A stretch of 64,000 bases of DNA from Cytobacillus pseudoceanisediminis (GCF_023516215.1 NZ_CP097350.1:278542-342541); one strand, 5' to 3'; counted from the stretch's first letter, positions 45,143 through 55,939 are shown. Program-made: numbers and translations. The notes: generated by a model from the letters alone, not told the origin.

Positions 45143-47266
45143 TTAAAATTGAACAACTAATGCCGGATTCATCGCATTCCCTTTATTGGGTGTCCACTGG
45201 TTTTTGTGCACTTCAAAGTGTAAGTGTACTCCAGTTGAATTCCCGGTCGTACCCATATAGCCTAAAAATTGCCCTTGCTTGACTTTTGCACCTTGACTCA
45301 CTGCTCTATTGGTCATATGAGCATAAACTGTTTCATAAGCTTGCCCATTAATGTTGTGCTTAATAAAAACAACGTTTCCATAAGATGAAGAAAAATATGA
45401 TCGGCTAACTGTCCCATCTGCAGAAGCAACGATAGGAACTTTGGATTTACCCCCAGAAGCGATATCAGTTCCATAATGTACCGTTCCCCATCTTGCTCCA
45501 AAAGGAGAAGACACAGGACCAATAGCTGGCCTCATAAAGCTACCTGGTTTTAATGGAGGAGTATCTCCACCACCTTCATAGGTTGCTGCAGTCTTAAATT
45601 TCTCTGCGTTTGAAAGTACCTTATTAACATACCAATCTGCGTGATTGTATTGCCAAATGGCTTTTCTTGCATCTTTTGCATATCCATTTTTTGATAAGTA
45701 ATATGCTGCGGTATGAATGGCATCTTCCATGTCCCAAGGGTCTGCTTTGCCGTCATTTTGGGCATCTCTTCCGTATCCATTTCCAGCAGCAATGACTGCT
45801 GGACTGGTGATATCTAGACTTGACGAAACTAGTCCTCCGTCGATATTGTACTTCCAGCCAACCCATGTTGCGGGCATGAACTGCATGTGTCCAACAGCGC
45901 CAACAGGTGAAACCATAGTTTTATGTGAACTGAATCCAGTTTCAACAAAATGTACAGCTGCTAATACATACCAATCAACACCATACTTCTTTTCTGCAGA
46001 TCGATAGAAAGGCATGTATTGTGGAGGTACACCTGCACCAGGTATTATAGTTCCGTCAAAGCCAGGAGAACCACCGAAGCTACCGCCGGTTCCCATCGTT
46101 TGAAGCCAATCTGTATAAGCAATAGTTCCTCCCATAAACATATAGTTTGCTTCTACTATACTTTTATCGGTTAGACCAAGCCCATAAGAATTGAGGATGC
46201 TATCAAAAGTAGCATAATCAGTAATAGTAGATTTAGAGGACTCGAAATATTGTTGACGTGTTTTCGTAATTGTTTTTACTTCTATTTTTCGAACTTTCTC
46301 GACTTCTACTTCTCTAACCCTTTCTTCTTCCCTTGATTTAGCTTTTTTTACAGGAACTTTTTTATACTCTGTTTTAGTTACCTTTTTATACTTTGTAACA
46401 GTTATATACTCTACGTACCTTCTACCGTTTTCATCAAGTTTTACAACAGCAATTTTTTCTTCATAAGGAACGTATTCGGTAACTGTATAGGGCCGTGTCT
46501 CATATTCGATATAGTACTCCACTACAGTAACGGTGTATGTTTCTTTTACTTTTTCTTTATATTTTTCTTCCCGGTATGTGATCTTCTCACTAGTTTTCCA
46601 AGGAGTAACTTTAGGTGTGTACGTAAAAGTTGTTGTTCCATTCCAATACTCTACATGGTTTAATTTTGTAACCATATTTGAGGTTCTTTTTACAGGTCCA
46701 GCATTACATTTTCCATCTTCACATACCGTGACCTGTTTTTCTTTCCATTCATCATATTGACCGTAATCAAATGTAGGAGCAAGAGCATTGGCCATTTTTT
46801 TAATGACGCTTTTAATATCATCATTTTTTTGGAAAGCATCTAATTGAATAGTGGCAGCTATTAGTTTTTCGGGTACGCGATAGGGTCTTTCAAGTGAACT
46901 ATTCATATTTACTGTGCCATTTGCCTGTTGCACGATATATTCATGAATCTTCTTATCTTCACCCTCTAGTCCATCGCCTGTACCGAACATGAAGCTCCAG
47001 GCTAATGAGATAACAATAAGAGCAACAATTACCGCTAAAGCTATCCCTATAACAGGGAGGCCAACAGCTCCAACTAGCCAAGCTAGTACTTTTCCAAGTA
47101 GCAAGACAAACTTTTTTGCCGCGAATTTAGCTAATTTAACTGCAAATTTAGCTCCTTTTTTAGCTAGCTTTTTAGCTACTTTCCTGCCCTGCTGTTTGGC
47201 CTTATGTTCAGCATATTTTCTTAATACGGATGGATCACGTTCTTTTTCTTGAGGTGAAGGCAGCAT
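45143..47266 (-). CDS. Bifunctional cell-wall hydrolase of the transfer system (SLT + M23, VirB1/TrsG-like)
   Basis: 707 residues. Lys/Ala-rich N-terminus, membrane helix near residues 60-92 (LAWLVGAVGLPVIGIALAVI), an unusual charged, Tyr/Lys/Glu-repetitive region (about 220-345), then a lytic transglycosylase domain (WYVLAAVHFVETGFSS with catalytic Glu, AVGHMQFMPATW) and a C-terminal M23 peptidase (HYGTDIA, ETVYAHMT, HLHFEVH). It opens peptidoglycan for the conjugation channel. It starts just before the VirB6-like gene ends. Confidence 0.9.
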   Translation of the reverse strand: MLPSPQEKERDPSVLRKYAEHKAKQQGRKVAKKLAKKGAKFAVKLAKFAAKKFVLLLGKVLAWLVGAVGLPVIGIALAVIVALIVISLAWSFMFGTGDGLEGEDKKIHEYIVQQANGTVNMNSSLERPYRVPEKLIAATIQLDAFQKNDDIKSVIKKMANALAPTFDYGQYDEWKEKQVTVCEDGKCNAGPVKRTSNMVTKLNHVEYWNGTTTFTYTPKVTPWKTSEKITYREEKYKEKVKETYTVTVVEYYIEYETRPYTVTEYVPYEEKIAVVKLDENGRRYVEYITVTKYKKVTKTEYKKVPVKKAKSREEERVREVEVEKVRKIEVKTITKTRQQYFESSKSTITDYATFDSILNSYGLGLTDKSIVEANYMFMGGTIAYTDWLQTMGTGGSFGGSPGFDGTIIPGAGVPPQYMPFYRSAEKKYGVDWYVLAAVHFVETGFSSHKTMVSPVGAVGHMQFMPATWVGWKYNIDGGLVSSSLDITSPAVIAAGNGYGRDAQNDGKADPWDMEDAIHTAAYYLSKNGYAKDARKAIWQYNHADWYVNKVLSNAEKFKTAATYEGGGDTPPLKPGSFMRPAIGPVSSPFGARWGTVHYGTDIASGGKSKVPIVASADGTVSRSYFSSSYGNVVFIKHNINGQAYETVYAHMTNRAVSQGAKVKQGQFLGYMGTTGNSTGVHLHFEVHKNQWTPNKGNAMNPALVVQF

Positions 47267-47270
47267 GCGA

Positions 47271-50200
47271 TCACCTCAAGCCTTCCACAAATGCTTTATT
47301 TCTGAACTTGTCATTCTGTTTTCTCATCATATTTCGTTTGTTAGCTGGACGATAAGCGACTAAATCCTCTGGTTTTAATGAAGTAGTATAACCATCAGTA
47401 TTATTTGGAATCAGCTTATTATTTCTCATCTCACAGGTGATCTTTTGAGTTTCATCTGGGCTAATTCTTGTATCACCCGGTCCATAAGGAGAAATGCGGT
47501 AGGTTTGTCCATTCTTTACTCCTTGAAGGTAGCTTCGATTTCTGTCAACAATCATTTCAATGTTGGACATTTCACTCATTGCATTCTTTAAATAATACTG
47601 TCCGCTATCTACCAATTGGTTATAGCTTTGTACTTCTTTTACAACCCTTGGAGTTTTAGGTGTGTTCCTATTAGCTACCAGTTTATTAGGGTTAACATTT
47701 ATTGTGCGGTTTAAATTAACCCTCCCTCCTCCACTGTCTTCTTGGTAGACATTAGAAGTTGGAGTGAGTTGGCCATCTTGAATTGATAAATCTTGATAAA
47801 GGGTTTCTCCCTTTTTTAAAGAAGAATCACCCGAGCCAATACGAGAAACTGTTTGAAGCTGTCCCGATTTCGTTCTTACTTGAAGGACTGTTTGACCCTT
47901 AGTAGTAACCATTCGAACTGCTCCAGATGCAAGTGTTTTTTGGCCATCATCCCCAATTATAGTTTGAGCCATTTGTTCTATCTCAGATATTTCAGCAACA
48001 TCCGGAGACTTTTGATTAACAGCGTTGTTATATGGATTCCATCCTCTTAAGCCAAATGCTTTAGTTACTTGTGTTCCTCCAGCTGCATAATTCGCTCCGG
48101 CTTTATAACCCTTTACTCCTCCCAAGATACCTACTGAATAAGCAACAGTGTTTCTAAAACCGGCTTGTTTACCGACCACATTTTGAGCAACATGATTATC
48201 TGCTGCACTCCAAGCATTCTTTAATCCAATTCCCACAGAATCTGCTCCTGCAGTGACTGGATTTTTTACAGGATTTCTATTTTCCCATGCCGTTTTTGTA
48301 TCTGTTACTAATGCTGTTCCGAATGCGCCCATCTTAGTATCATTCAGAAATTGGCCAACAGCTTTCGGACCAGAAATAATACCCGTACTTTCAAGGACTC
48401 CACTAGCAACACCTGCACTTAAAGCAGATGCTCCTCTAACGAAACTACCTCCTCCGATTAACCGATGGTCTAAAGGTATATGTCTAGGGAGTCCGCTTAC
48501 AGGATTGGCTAACGCGTTTAAGTTCTTTTGAAATTGAGATGGTGCATGTGATGTGTTCCATTCTTGAACAGCCTCTTGTCTGGTGGCCCCAGGGTTGCTA
48601 CTAATATGCTGTTCAACAAAAGCGTCCCTTTGCTTGTTTGTTTGCATTGAAGCTAATTGATTACGTAAGAATGGTGTATTTACCGACTTCCCTGAATACA
48701 GTGAAGCGTTCTTTACGGCACTTGTAGCTCCACGAACAGCGAGGAGGCTAGCGCTTTGACCCGCTCCAATTACCGCGCCTACTTCATTTCCAACCTCATT
48801 AACAAAGTCGTCCTTATTAATGTAAGAATTGGTACTAGAAGGGATATATCCTAATTTAGAAGCGGCCTTACTAGCAATCTGACTAATTATGTTTCTTTTA
48901 CCAGCAACCGCATTTTGCCAAGCAACTTCCCGATTTTGGTTATGGGTTTGTATAGTATCTGAACTTGCATCTGCAGGCAATGGGTTGGACATATCATAGT
49001 TCTTCATAAAGGATTCACGATTATTTTTAGCCCACTTGCTTGTCAAATTGCTTACAGTTGCACCGATTAATTCAGAACCCTGAGCTTGTCCCACTTTAAC
49101 TCCATTAGTCGCAGCTTTGACTGCTTGAATACTTTCAGGATTATTAAAACCGGTAATGGAACTTACTTTATTTCCAAGCTGATTTACAAACTCTTCTTTA
49201 TTAATAGAGGATGAATCAACTGGAGATCCATTCCCTAGTTTGGAGGCAACCGAAATGGCAGCATTTTTAATAGCATTTTGCTTTTGACCAAGTGCTTGAT
49301 TCCAGGCAGCTTCTTTAGATTGTTGATGCATTGTTTTTTCTTCTGTAGAAGCATTCGTTGGTAAGGGGTTTTCATTATCATAATTTCTCATAAATGCTTC
49401 TTTATTTTTACTGGCCCATTCTTTTGTTAGGCCACCAACAGAAGTATTTATCAAATCTGTAGCTTTTGCACGATTTAAGTTAACGCTATTGATTGCATCC
49501 TTAACGGCACCTAAACTTTCTTGTTTCCCATTCATGCCAAGAACGCTACCGACTTGATTGCCAACCTCACTAATAAAGTCATCCTTATTAATGAAAGATT
49601 GGCCATCTAACTTGCCAAATCCGAGTTTAGAAGCTGCAGCCACGGCTACACCATTTATGGCATTTCTCTTTTCAGCTATCTTCTGATTCCAGGCTTCATT
49701 TTTATTCTGATTATGTTTATTCTTTTCAGCTTCCGTAGCATTTGCTGGCAACGGATGAGCGGCATCATAATTTTGTTTAAAGGTATCTTCATTGTTTCTT
49801 GCCCAATCATTAGTCAGGTTATTTACGGTGGAATCTACTAAGTCTGAAGCTTTTGCAAGTTTCCCATTTTGTGCTTTAAGTCCTTTTACTGTTGACCTTG
49901 CTTTTTCGAGAAAATCACTTTGCTTAGACGCAACTTGTTTATCCCACATTTGATTGATTTCGCGATCAGTGGCATCAGGGAAACGCTCTTTAATATCTTT
50001 TAGAAATGCATCTTTATTTTCACCAGCCCATTGAGAGGTTTCTTTATCAGCAAGGGTATTAGCTAATTTTTCATCTGCATGAGCTTCAGCATTTTTTAAA
50101 CCATCAAACTTGTTTTTCCCCACCTTAAAACCAGCTTTAGCTCTGTCTGCCAATAATTCTGCACCAGCCATACCCGCTCTTCCCGCTACTCCACCGATTG

Positions 50201-51356
50201 CACCACCAGCACTAAAACCTAAAGTTGAGCCAGCAATTGAAGCGACAGGACCCATCGGTGAACCAGCAATAGCTCCGGCGGCTCCAAAGACAGCTTTACC
50301 GCCTTTTGAAAAAATTTCTCCAGCTTTTAGCATTCTTTCTGCTCTTGAGGTAGAACCTATGTCTGTTCCAGCTCCTGCAAGGAGACCTTTTGCACCGTCT
50401 TCTTCAGTACCATCTTTTCCGCCTTTAGCATTTTTAGCTACCTGGCCAGCAGCACTTCTTAATGATTGAGCGACAGATTGTCCACTTAAGGCCCCTTTAA
50501 CTGCACCAGCAACACCCATTAGTGCAGAACCACCCATCATGGCTGCCGTTTTACTTAACCGGTCATTCATCTGTCCTCCTAAACCTAAAAGAGATCTGAT
50601 TGATTCCGTAACAGGAATAAAGATGATGTAAAGTAAGATACTTCCGATACCAGGATTCGCACCAGCAATTGCTGCAATTACCCAATATACCCCGGCATGA
50701 ACGGATTGAACAAATACAGTTCCTGCATATTCTTTAAACAATCCAGCGGTAATACCTTTCGTTTGCGGAATAAGGTAAAGAGCCACTGCCAAAGGCGACA
50801 TTATGGTTAAAATCATTAGTGTAAGGGTACGCATCATATAATAGAAGTTTGCCCATATTGAAAGTCCAAGAAGTACCAATCCTATTATTAATCCCCCTAG
50901 AACACCTTGCTTTAGAAATGTAGTAGCCTGTTTCGCAATATCTCCATCCATGACTTCTTTTGCACTTGAGAATGTCGAAACAAACATTTCATTTACGGAG
51001 TACATAATTTCGAAAATTGTGCTCAAGTTAAAAAACAATATAGCTACAAGAATAAAGTCTTTAAAATATTCAAATGTATAGGTCCTGTTAGAAGGATTTA
51101 TACCGGAAGAGGATATTCTCATACCCGCTAATATAATAGAAACTAAAATGAACCCTACAGATAAGGACTGCATAACAGCCATACCTTGAGCTATAACACC
51201 AAATTGATCCTCATTAAAAACACCATAATAGTATTCTTCTTTTCCTGTGTCATAAATGAGCCCCTTAAGAGTGTCTAGATCCTTAAAGGGACCCAATATC
51301 CATTCGAGCATCTTCTCAAATAGGGACTCAAATATATCCATAATTTTATCTTGCAA
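47271..51356 (-). CDS. VirB6-like channel protein with long repetitive tail
   Basis: 1361 residues from TTG 51356 after GGGTGGTGG. The first 290 residues have about six membrane helices (for example FILVSIILAGMRI, GLIIGLVLLGLSIWANFYYM) as in VirB6/TrsL proteins that build the inner-membrane pore. A Gly/Ala-rich region follows, then from about residue 500 to 880 three tandem repeats of about 130 residues marked by W-x3-N-x3-F-x2-NYD-x3-PLP. The soluble C-terminus (890-1361) has no known domain. Far longer than usual VirB6 proteins. Confidence 0.85.
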   Translation of the reverse strand: MQDKIMDIFESLFEKMLEWILGPFKDLDTLKGLIYDTGKEEYYYGVFNEDQFGVIAQGMAVMQSLSVGFILVSIILAGMRISSSGINPSNRTYTFEYFKDFILVAILFFNLSTIFEIMYSVNEMFVSTFSSAKEVMDGDIAKQATTFLKQGVLGGLIIGLVLLGLSIWANFYYMMRTLTLMILTIMSPLAVALYLIPQTKGITAGLFKEYAGTVFVQSVHAGVYWVIAAIAGANPGIGSILLYIIFIPVTESIRSLLGLGGQMNDRLSKTAAMMGGSALMGVAGAVKGALSGQSVAQSLRSAAGQVAKNAKGGKDGTEEDGAKGLLAGAGTDIGSTSRAERMLKAGEIFSKGGKAVFGAAGAIAGSPMGPVASIAGSTLGFSAGGAIGGVAGRAGMAGAELLADRAKAGFKVGKNKFDGLKNAEAHADEKLANTLADKETSQWAGENKDAFLKDIKERFPDATDREINQMWDKQVASKQSDFLEKARSTVKGLKAQNGKLAKASDLVDSTVNNLTNDWARNNEDTFKQNYDAAHPLPANATEAEKNKHNQNKNEAWNQKIAEKRNAINGVAVAAASKLGFGKLDGQSFINKDDFISEVGNQVGSVLGMNGKQESLGAVKDAINSVNLNRAKATDLINTSVGGLTKEWASKNKEAFMRNYDNENPLPTNASTEEKTMHQQSKEAAWNQALGQKQNAIKNAAISVASKLGNGSPVDSSSINKEEFVNQLGNKVSSITGFNNPESIQAVKAATNGVKVGQAQGSELIGATVSNLTSKWAKNNRESFMKNYDMSNPLPADASSDTIQTHNQNREVAWQNAVAGKRNIISQIASKAASKLGYIPSSTNSYINKDDFVNEVGNEVGAVIGAGQSASLLAVRGATSAVKNASLYSGKSVNTPFLRNQLASMQTNKQRDAFVEQHISSNPGATRQEAVQEWNTSHAPSQFQKNLNALANPVSGLPRHIPLDHRLIGGGSFVRGASALSAGVASGVLESTGIISGPKAVGQFLNDTKMGAFGTALVTDTKTAWENRNPVKNPVTAGADSVGIGLKNAWSAADNHVAQNVVGKQAGFRNTVAYSVGILGGVKGYKAGANYAAGGTQVTKAFGLRGWNPYNNAVNQKSPDVAEISEIEQMAQTIIGDDGQKTLASGAVRMVTTKGQTVLQVRTKSGQLQTVSRIGSGDSSLKKGETLYQDLSIQDGQLTPTSNVYQEDSGGGRVNLNRTINVNPNKLVANRNTPKTPRVVKEVQSYNQLVDSGQYYLKNAMSEMSNIEMIVDRNRSYLQGVKNGQTYRISPYGPGDTRISPDETQKITCEMRNNKLIPNNTDGYTTSLKPEDLVAYRPANKRNMMRKQNDKFRNKAFVEGLR

Positions 51357-51372
51357 GGACCACCACCCCCTT

Positions 51373-53477
51373 CTAACGCTGTTCCATGAGTTGTTTTCGC
51401 TTCATTTGTTCTTCATAAACTGCTTGGTTAGATTCAATGAAGAATAATTCTTCCTCACTAGGATTTGTTTGTAACCACACGGAGCTTTTTCCCATCCGAA
51501 GAATTCCTTCACCTTTATCCGGATTCCCGAATAAGATATTTATTTCACCAGCGCTAAGGTCAAAGTTTTCCTTAATAACTTTCAAATCAATTTTGTTTTG
51601 CTGAAGGAATAGATAAGCATGTGTATTTTGTAGAATCCCTCTAGCTTTGTTATTAGTAACAAAGCGTACAAAGTCCTGACTTGCCAATCGAAGACCTGTG
51701 TTTCGTTTACGGGCTCTTCGTGCCATTTTTTCAAGGAAACTGACTGTTTGCTCAGAATCGATTAATGTCCAAGCTTCATCGGCGTAAACAAATTTCTTTT
51801 TTGTTGCGTTATCTAGATTTTTCACAAAATGCTCCCATAAATAATTCAGGATTACATGATAAGCAATTGGGCGTAAAAGCCTTCCTCCATTTGGCTAATA
51901 TTAAAATTAACCAGCCTTGCATCTTGCAATGATTGGGTAACTCCCTTGCCAAGATATGTTTGTCCATCGAAGATAGGCTTTGAGCCATCCCTTAAGAAGG
52001 GGCGAATGGCGGCTATTAATCTTAGAGCTTTTGGCTCTTCCTCATAATGATCTTTTAAGTATTCGAACACATCAGATATAGTCGGTTCCGGTTTCCTGAC
52101 TTTTGATTGGATCAATTGGTTGTCAACTTGAACTACCTCGTTGCTGAATAAGGAATCCGGATGAGATGTAAGCTTTAACTTTTCATTAAAGATGTATTGA
52201 ACTGCTTCTTCTAAATAGTTTCTCTCAAAAACATCAAGGCCTCGATCTTCCGAATTCTTACCGCGGCAAATAATATCGAAAAAGTCCAGAATGTCATTCA
52301 TTTTTTCTCTAAGAGGTACAAACCGAATAAATTTCTTCCCCTCTTTTTCAATAACTTCTCGTTCATCAGTATCTTCTAATAAATCTAACTCTTCATCTTG
52401 CTCATCCATTGGGACGTCAGTAAAGTTAATAGCGAGAGGATTAATGCAAATATCTTCTTCTTCACTAATGTTTAAATTGATACCACCTAATCGTCTGGTG
52501 ATTCGAACAAATTCACCTTCTGGGTCTATTAATCTGCTATAGATATTTGCACCAGTTAATTCCCGAGCAATTAAGAGCTTAAGAGTTACTGATTTACCTG
52601 AACCAGATATACCAACTACAAACATGTTATAGTTTTGTGGACGGTACTCTTCATTCCCAAAACTATTGATAAACTCTAATTGGCCAGTAATTTTATTTAT
52701 TCCTAATGGAATACCTCCCATGTATTTACCGCTGCCACTAATGAAGGGAGCGAAGGTAGATAAAGCACGGCGGTCAATATTACGAAATGAATCCGGAATC
52801 TCATTTTTCCCAAAAGGAATAACACTTTTAAAACCTTTTTTGACTCTGCCCCAGGTCGAGACTAAAGAGAAGAATTGACTGCTCATTTCATCCTCGATGG
52901 CTTCACTGTACCTATTTAGTTCCTTCTCGCTTTGGCCATATAAAACCCCTAACGAACTAACGTTATACATGTCATTCTCGGAGAACTGTATTTCGCTCAT
53001 AAGTAAGTCTGTGTCTCGAATTTTAGATTCCAAATCATTAATTTGATCAATGTTTCCTCTTTTAGTCTGAAAGGTTAAGTTCGACTGGAGCATTGTAATT
53101 TGCCGCTGTAAGGTTCTAATGGCATCTGATTTTCCTACTTTATGTACATCAATTAGAACGTCTACTTCTCCACTTGAAGAAAGATTGTAAAGCCAATTAG
53201 TCTGCATTTTTCTGGGATAGCCGTCTCTTGGAATATAAATTGGACGGAAATATGTTTTGGTTCCTAGAGATTGCTTTATTATTCCAAAATCTTCACTATT
53301 AATTTTTAAGCCTTCAGGGGAAATAATGTCCCACATTGTAGGCTTAGTCACCATTTGATGATCTGAGATCGCTTCATCCTTACCGGACTGTTTTTTCTTT
53401 TTAACCTTACTTTCTTTAACTTGCTTGGCTTTCTTCTGTTCGATCTTCTTTTCGCTGTTCTTCTTGGTTAAATTCAT
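51373..53477 (-). pseudogene. virB4: VirB4/TraE-type conjugation ATPase, frameshifted
   Basis: About 700 residues once one base is added near 51880-51888; the repaired region reads RPIAYHVILNYLWEHF before KNLDNATKKKFVYADEAW. Walker A is GISGSGKSVTLKLL; Walker B is FVYADEAWTLI; the later QNKIDLKVIKENF and GILRMGKSSVWLQ are also VirB4-like. Start ATG 53477 is preferred, overlapping the end of the TrsD-like gene by about 60 nt. It powers assembly and transport of the type IV secretion channel. Confidence 0.85.
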
Positions 53478-54334
53478 TTTCTTCAATAGCCTCCTTAACC
53501 GCTTCAATATGTTCATCAGTCTGCTCAGCTGTTACGTACAATGCATTTTTTTCTGTTTCTACTAAATCTTTGAAACGATTTTTTACTGCTTTTCGACGAT
53601 TAAAAGTGTGATAAAGCAATTCATAAATCCCTTCTGTAGGAAGAAGAGAAACATTCATTTCCGCTCTCCTTAATTGAGATTTAGCGGCATTCAATCTCCT
53701 CATTAATTCAGCAAATGATTTCTCAACAAGTTTTTCTTCTAATTCTTCAGCTGAATCAGCTGAAATGTCCTTTGCGTTGATTTTATGAGTAAATATGAGA
53801 TATCTCTTAGTCTCATAACGTGGTGTTTGTGATTGCCAATTTTGTAAGTCATCAATCATTGATTGGCCAAAACTTAATGCTGCTTCATTAAGGTCTTCTG
53901 AATTTCTCATGCTCTCTTTCATTTGCTGGACCGGTTCAGAAATATCTATAAAACGATTTTGTAGGTAAAACTGTACAGGGTAATTAATGGCAGCTAACCA
54001 ACTTTCAAAAACCATATCGATCGCTTCCTGTTCATCTTGGCTCTTAAGGAAGTAATTGACCGGCTCAACTTCAGCTATCATGGTGAAGGAATTATCATTA
54101 AACCTAATCATATGGTTTGATATGTCCTTTACTTCATCAAATAACTCTTGAAAAAGCTTTGGCTCTTCTTCGATTGAAACCTCATGCTTTTTCTTTTTTG
54201 TTTCTTTTTATTTGATGGGGTATCTGATTCATAAACTTTTTTTCTTTCCAAGGGAGAATGGGCTCCTTCAACATCATTTTGTAAAATACATAAGCAACAA
54301 CCCCGAAGATTGCCATTACGATAAGTTCAATCAT
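53416..54334 (-). pseudogene. TrsD-like conjugation protein, frameshifted
   Basis: Starts at ATG 54334, overlapping the PrgI-type stop (ATGA). One membrane helix (MIELIVMAIFGVVAYVFYKM), then after adding one A at the run 54237-54243 the frame continues VYESDTPSNKK into the long second frame. About 305 residues. Middle and end are helical and charged (NAAKSQLRRAEMNVSLLPTE). The position between PrgI and VirB4 matches TrsD in pGO1/pSK41-type systems. Confidence 0.7.
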
Positions 54335-54675
54335 TTATTAGTCACCTTCCAATTTTTAGAACGGCTACCTTTCCGCCAAATGCCTATCTGTTTTCCGTAA
54401 TTAAGCTTAATTAGAAAATAGTGGTCAAAATTTAGATGAAGTTTTGTTTTTTTCCAAAAACCAAATATGAAAATAAAAACCAGTGTGGGAATTGCTGAAA
54501 TAAGAGCAGCTATCCCACCGACGATAAAATGCGGGAATATGTTAAAGACTATGGGGATATATGTATATAAAATGGCCCCGCCAATGATGAGGTAGATAAG
54601 TTGCCTTATAGAGATAAAGCCTAGTATTGTTTTTTGTTCAGAGGACATATCAATTGGAACAGTTTCTTTTCTCAA
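54331..54675 (-). CDS. PrgI-family conjugation membrane protein (TrsC-like)
   Basis: 114 residues. N-terminal VPIDMSSEQKTILGFISIRQ, two membrane helices, then KKTKLHLNFDHYF. These are the marks of PrgI/TrsC/VirB3-like proteins of Gram-positive type IV secretion. Coupled to the following gene by an ATGA overlap and 73 bp after the pilin gene. Confidence 0.85.
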   Translation of the reverse strand: MRKETVPIDMSSEQKTILGFISIRQLIYLIIGGAILYTYIPIVFNIFPHFIVGGIAALISAIPTLVFIFIFGFWKKTKLHLNFDHYFLIKLNYGKQIGIWRKGSRSKNWKVTNK

Positions 54676-54748
54676 ATGAGCACCTTCTTTAAAAATCTAC
54701 CCCTCTAATAATTTAGAGGGGTATGAGTTTTTCTATTTGAATTTCTAA

Positions 54749-55120
54749 TTAGGATCCGAATCCTGCAAACCAACCAGCAATAGTCGTTGCTTTAACAATA
54801 ATGAAAATTCCAAGTCCAGCCATTAAGATTCCAATAAAGCCCTGCGTTCGGGCCTGTGGATTTCCGCCCTGAGCAGCTGAGAGTCTCATACCCGCGAATA
54901 ATAGGCATCCAATAACCCAGAATCCACCTACAGCTGTAATAAAGTAAACAATGTTAGCAAGATCGGTGTAAATTTTACTGTTTTGCAAATTTCCCTGAGG
55001 GGTAATACCGGATTTTTTCCAAGCTGCTGCGGCTTCCTCTGGAGAGAAAAGAAGTAAAGAAAAGGCAAATACTGCAGTTAACGCTACAAATGGAAATAAT
55101 TTTTTCATAGACTTTTTCAT
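54749..55120 (-). CDS. VirB2/TrbC-like pilin of the transfer system
   Basis: 123 residues from the ATG of MKKSMKKLF, with GGAGG at 6 nt; an upstream extension would cross that site. Signal peptide with a cleavage area AAAAAW, then two hydrophobic helices (VYFITAVGGFWVIGCLLFAG and FIGILMAGLGIFIIVKATTI) and a small Gly-rich end. First gene of the transfer operon, behind a promoter and an attenuator-like hairpin. Confidence 0.8.
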   Translation of the reverse strand: MKKSMKKLFPFVALTAVFAFSLLLFSPEEAAAAWKKSGITPQGNLQNSKIYTDLANIVYFITAVGGFWVIGCLLFAGMRLSAAQGGNPQARTQGFIGILMAGLGIFIIVKATTIAGWFAGFGS

Positions 55121-55146
55121 GGTTCCACCTCCTTCGAGGAACAAAA

Positions 55147-55211
55147 AAAGCCCCGAAGAAGCTAAGAGCTGCAGATACAAAAAGTATCTGCTCTTAGTTC
55201 TTCGGGGCTTT
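55147..55211 (-). promoter_or_regulatory. Attenuator-like terminator hairpin in the leader of the transfer operon
   Basis: A near-perfect stem of about 28 bp (AAAGCCCCGAAGAA...TTCTTCGGGGCTTT, GCAGATAC...GTATCTGC) ends, on the minus strand, in a T run of seven. The pilin ribosome-binding site lies only 12 or so nt after the T run. A promoter stands just upstream. Transcripts would stop unless something prevents folding. Confidence 0.75.
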
Positions 55212-55237
55212 CCCGTTGGTTTAATTTATATATCATC

Positions 55238-55266
55238 ATAATAATGTAAATATTGGATATGGTCAA
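55238..55266 (-). promoter_or_regulatory. Promoter of the transfer operon leader
   Basis: On the minus strand TTGACC, 17-nt spacer, TATTAT. The predicted start lies about 20 nt before the hairpin. Confidence 0.7.
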
Positions 55267-55339
55267 GCCTTTATTCCTGTTTTTTGAAGGGCCTATTGCT
55301 CCGTGAAATCCTAAATTATGGTACCAACTTTAATAAGGA

Positions 55340-55939
55340 TTATAAGTTTCTATAACGAGCAACAATATTTTCTATTACGTTGGTTAAATTTCCAGTTCTA
55401 TATTTCTGTATAAAGTCGCTATAAAGAATTCTTAGCACCTGGTTAACTGTAAATGATTTGTTTTCCCCTAATTCTGCTATATCACTTAAAATTACTTCCA
55501 GTCGTAAGGCTTCTTTTCTTCTGATGGTACATTCAAATATACGCTCTTTTCCTTTAGATGTATTACGGTTATATGTTTTATTCCCACCTTCATAGCTATT
55601 CACCTTTAACGAGTGTTCACTCCTTATATCTAATTCATGATAAAGATCATATGGATTGTTTCGTTGTTTTGCTTGATACAAAAAATCGTCAAGGAGTAAA
55701 CTTATTAGATCTCTTTGCGTGAATTTACACTCCATGGCTTCAGATACATCATTGCAAAATAGTTCTCCCCTTAAGTATTCAGATGCAGGCACAGAAAAAG
55801 AGTATTGAAGTTCTTGAGATTTATATAAGCTTCTACCCAGATTAAAAATTAACTTATCAATCAATCCACTTGGTTGATAAGATAAATCGTCAAGTTCTTC
55901 TTCATATATTTCATATTGACCATATCTGGTTTTATTCAT
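55340..55939 (-). CDS. Hypothetical protein, upstream of the transfer operon
   Basis: 199 residues from ATG with AGAAGG upstream; coupled to the previous gene by ATGA overlap. Acidic and helical, ending with YRTGNLTNVIENIVARYRNL. No known domain. With its partner it may form a regulator or relaxosome accessory pair. Confidence 0.55.
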   Translation of the reverse strand: MNKTRYGQYEIYEEELDDLSYQPSGLIDKLIFNLGRSLYKSQELQYSFSVPASEYLRGELFCNDVSEAMECKFTQRDLISLLLDDFLYQAKQRNNPYDLYHELDIRSEHSLKVNSYEGGNKTYNRNTSKGKERIFECTIRRKEALRLEVILSDIAELGENKSFTVNQVLRILYSDFIQKYRTGNLTNVIENIVARYRNL

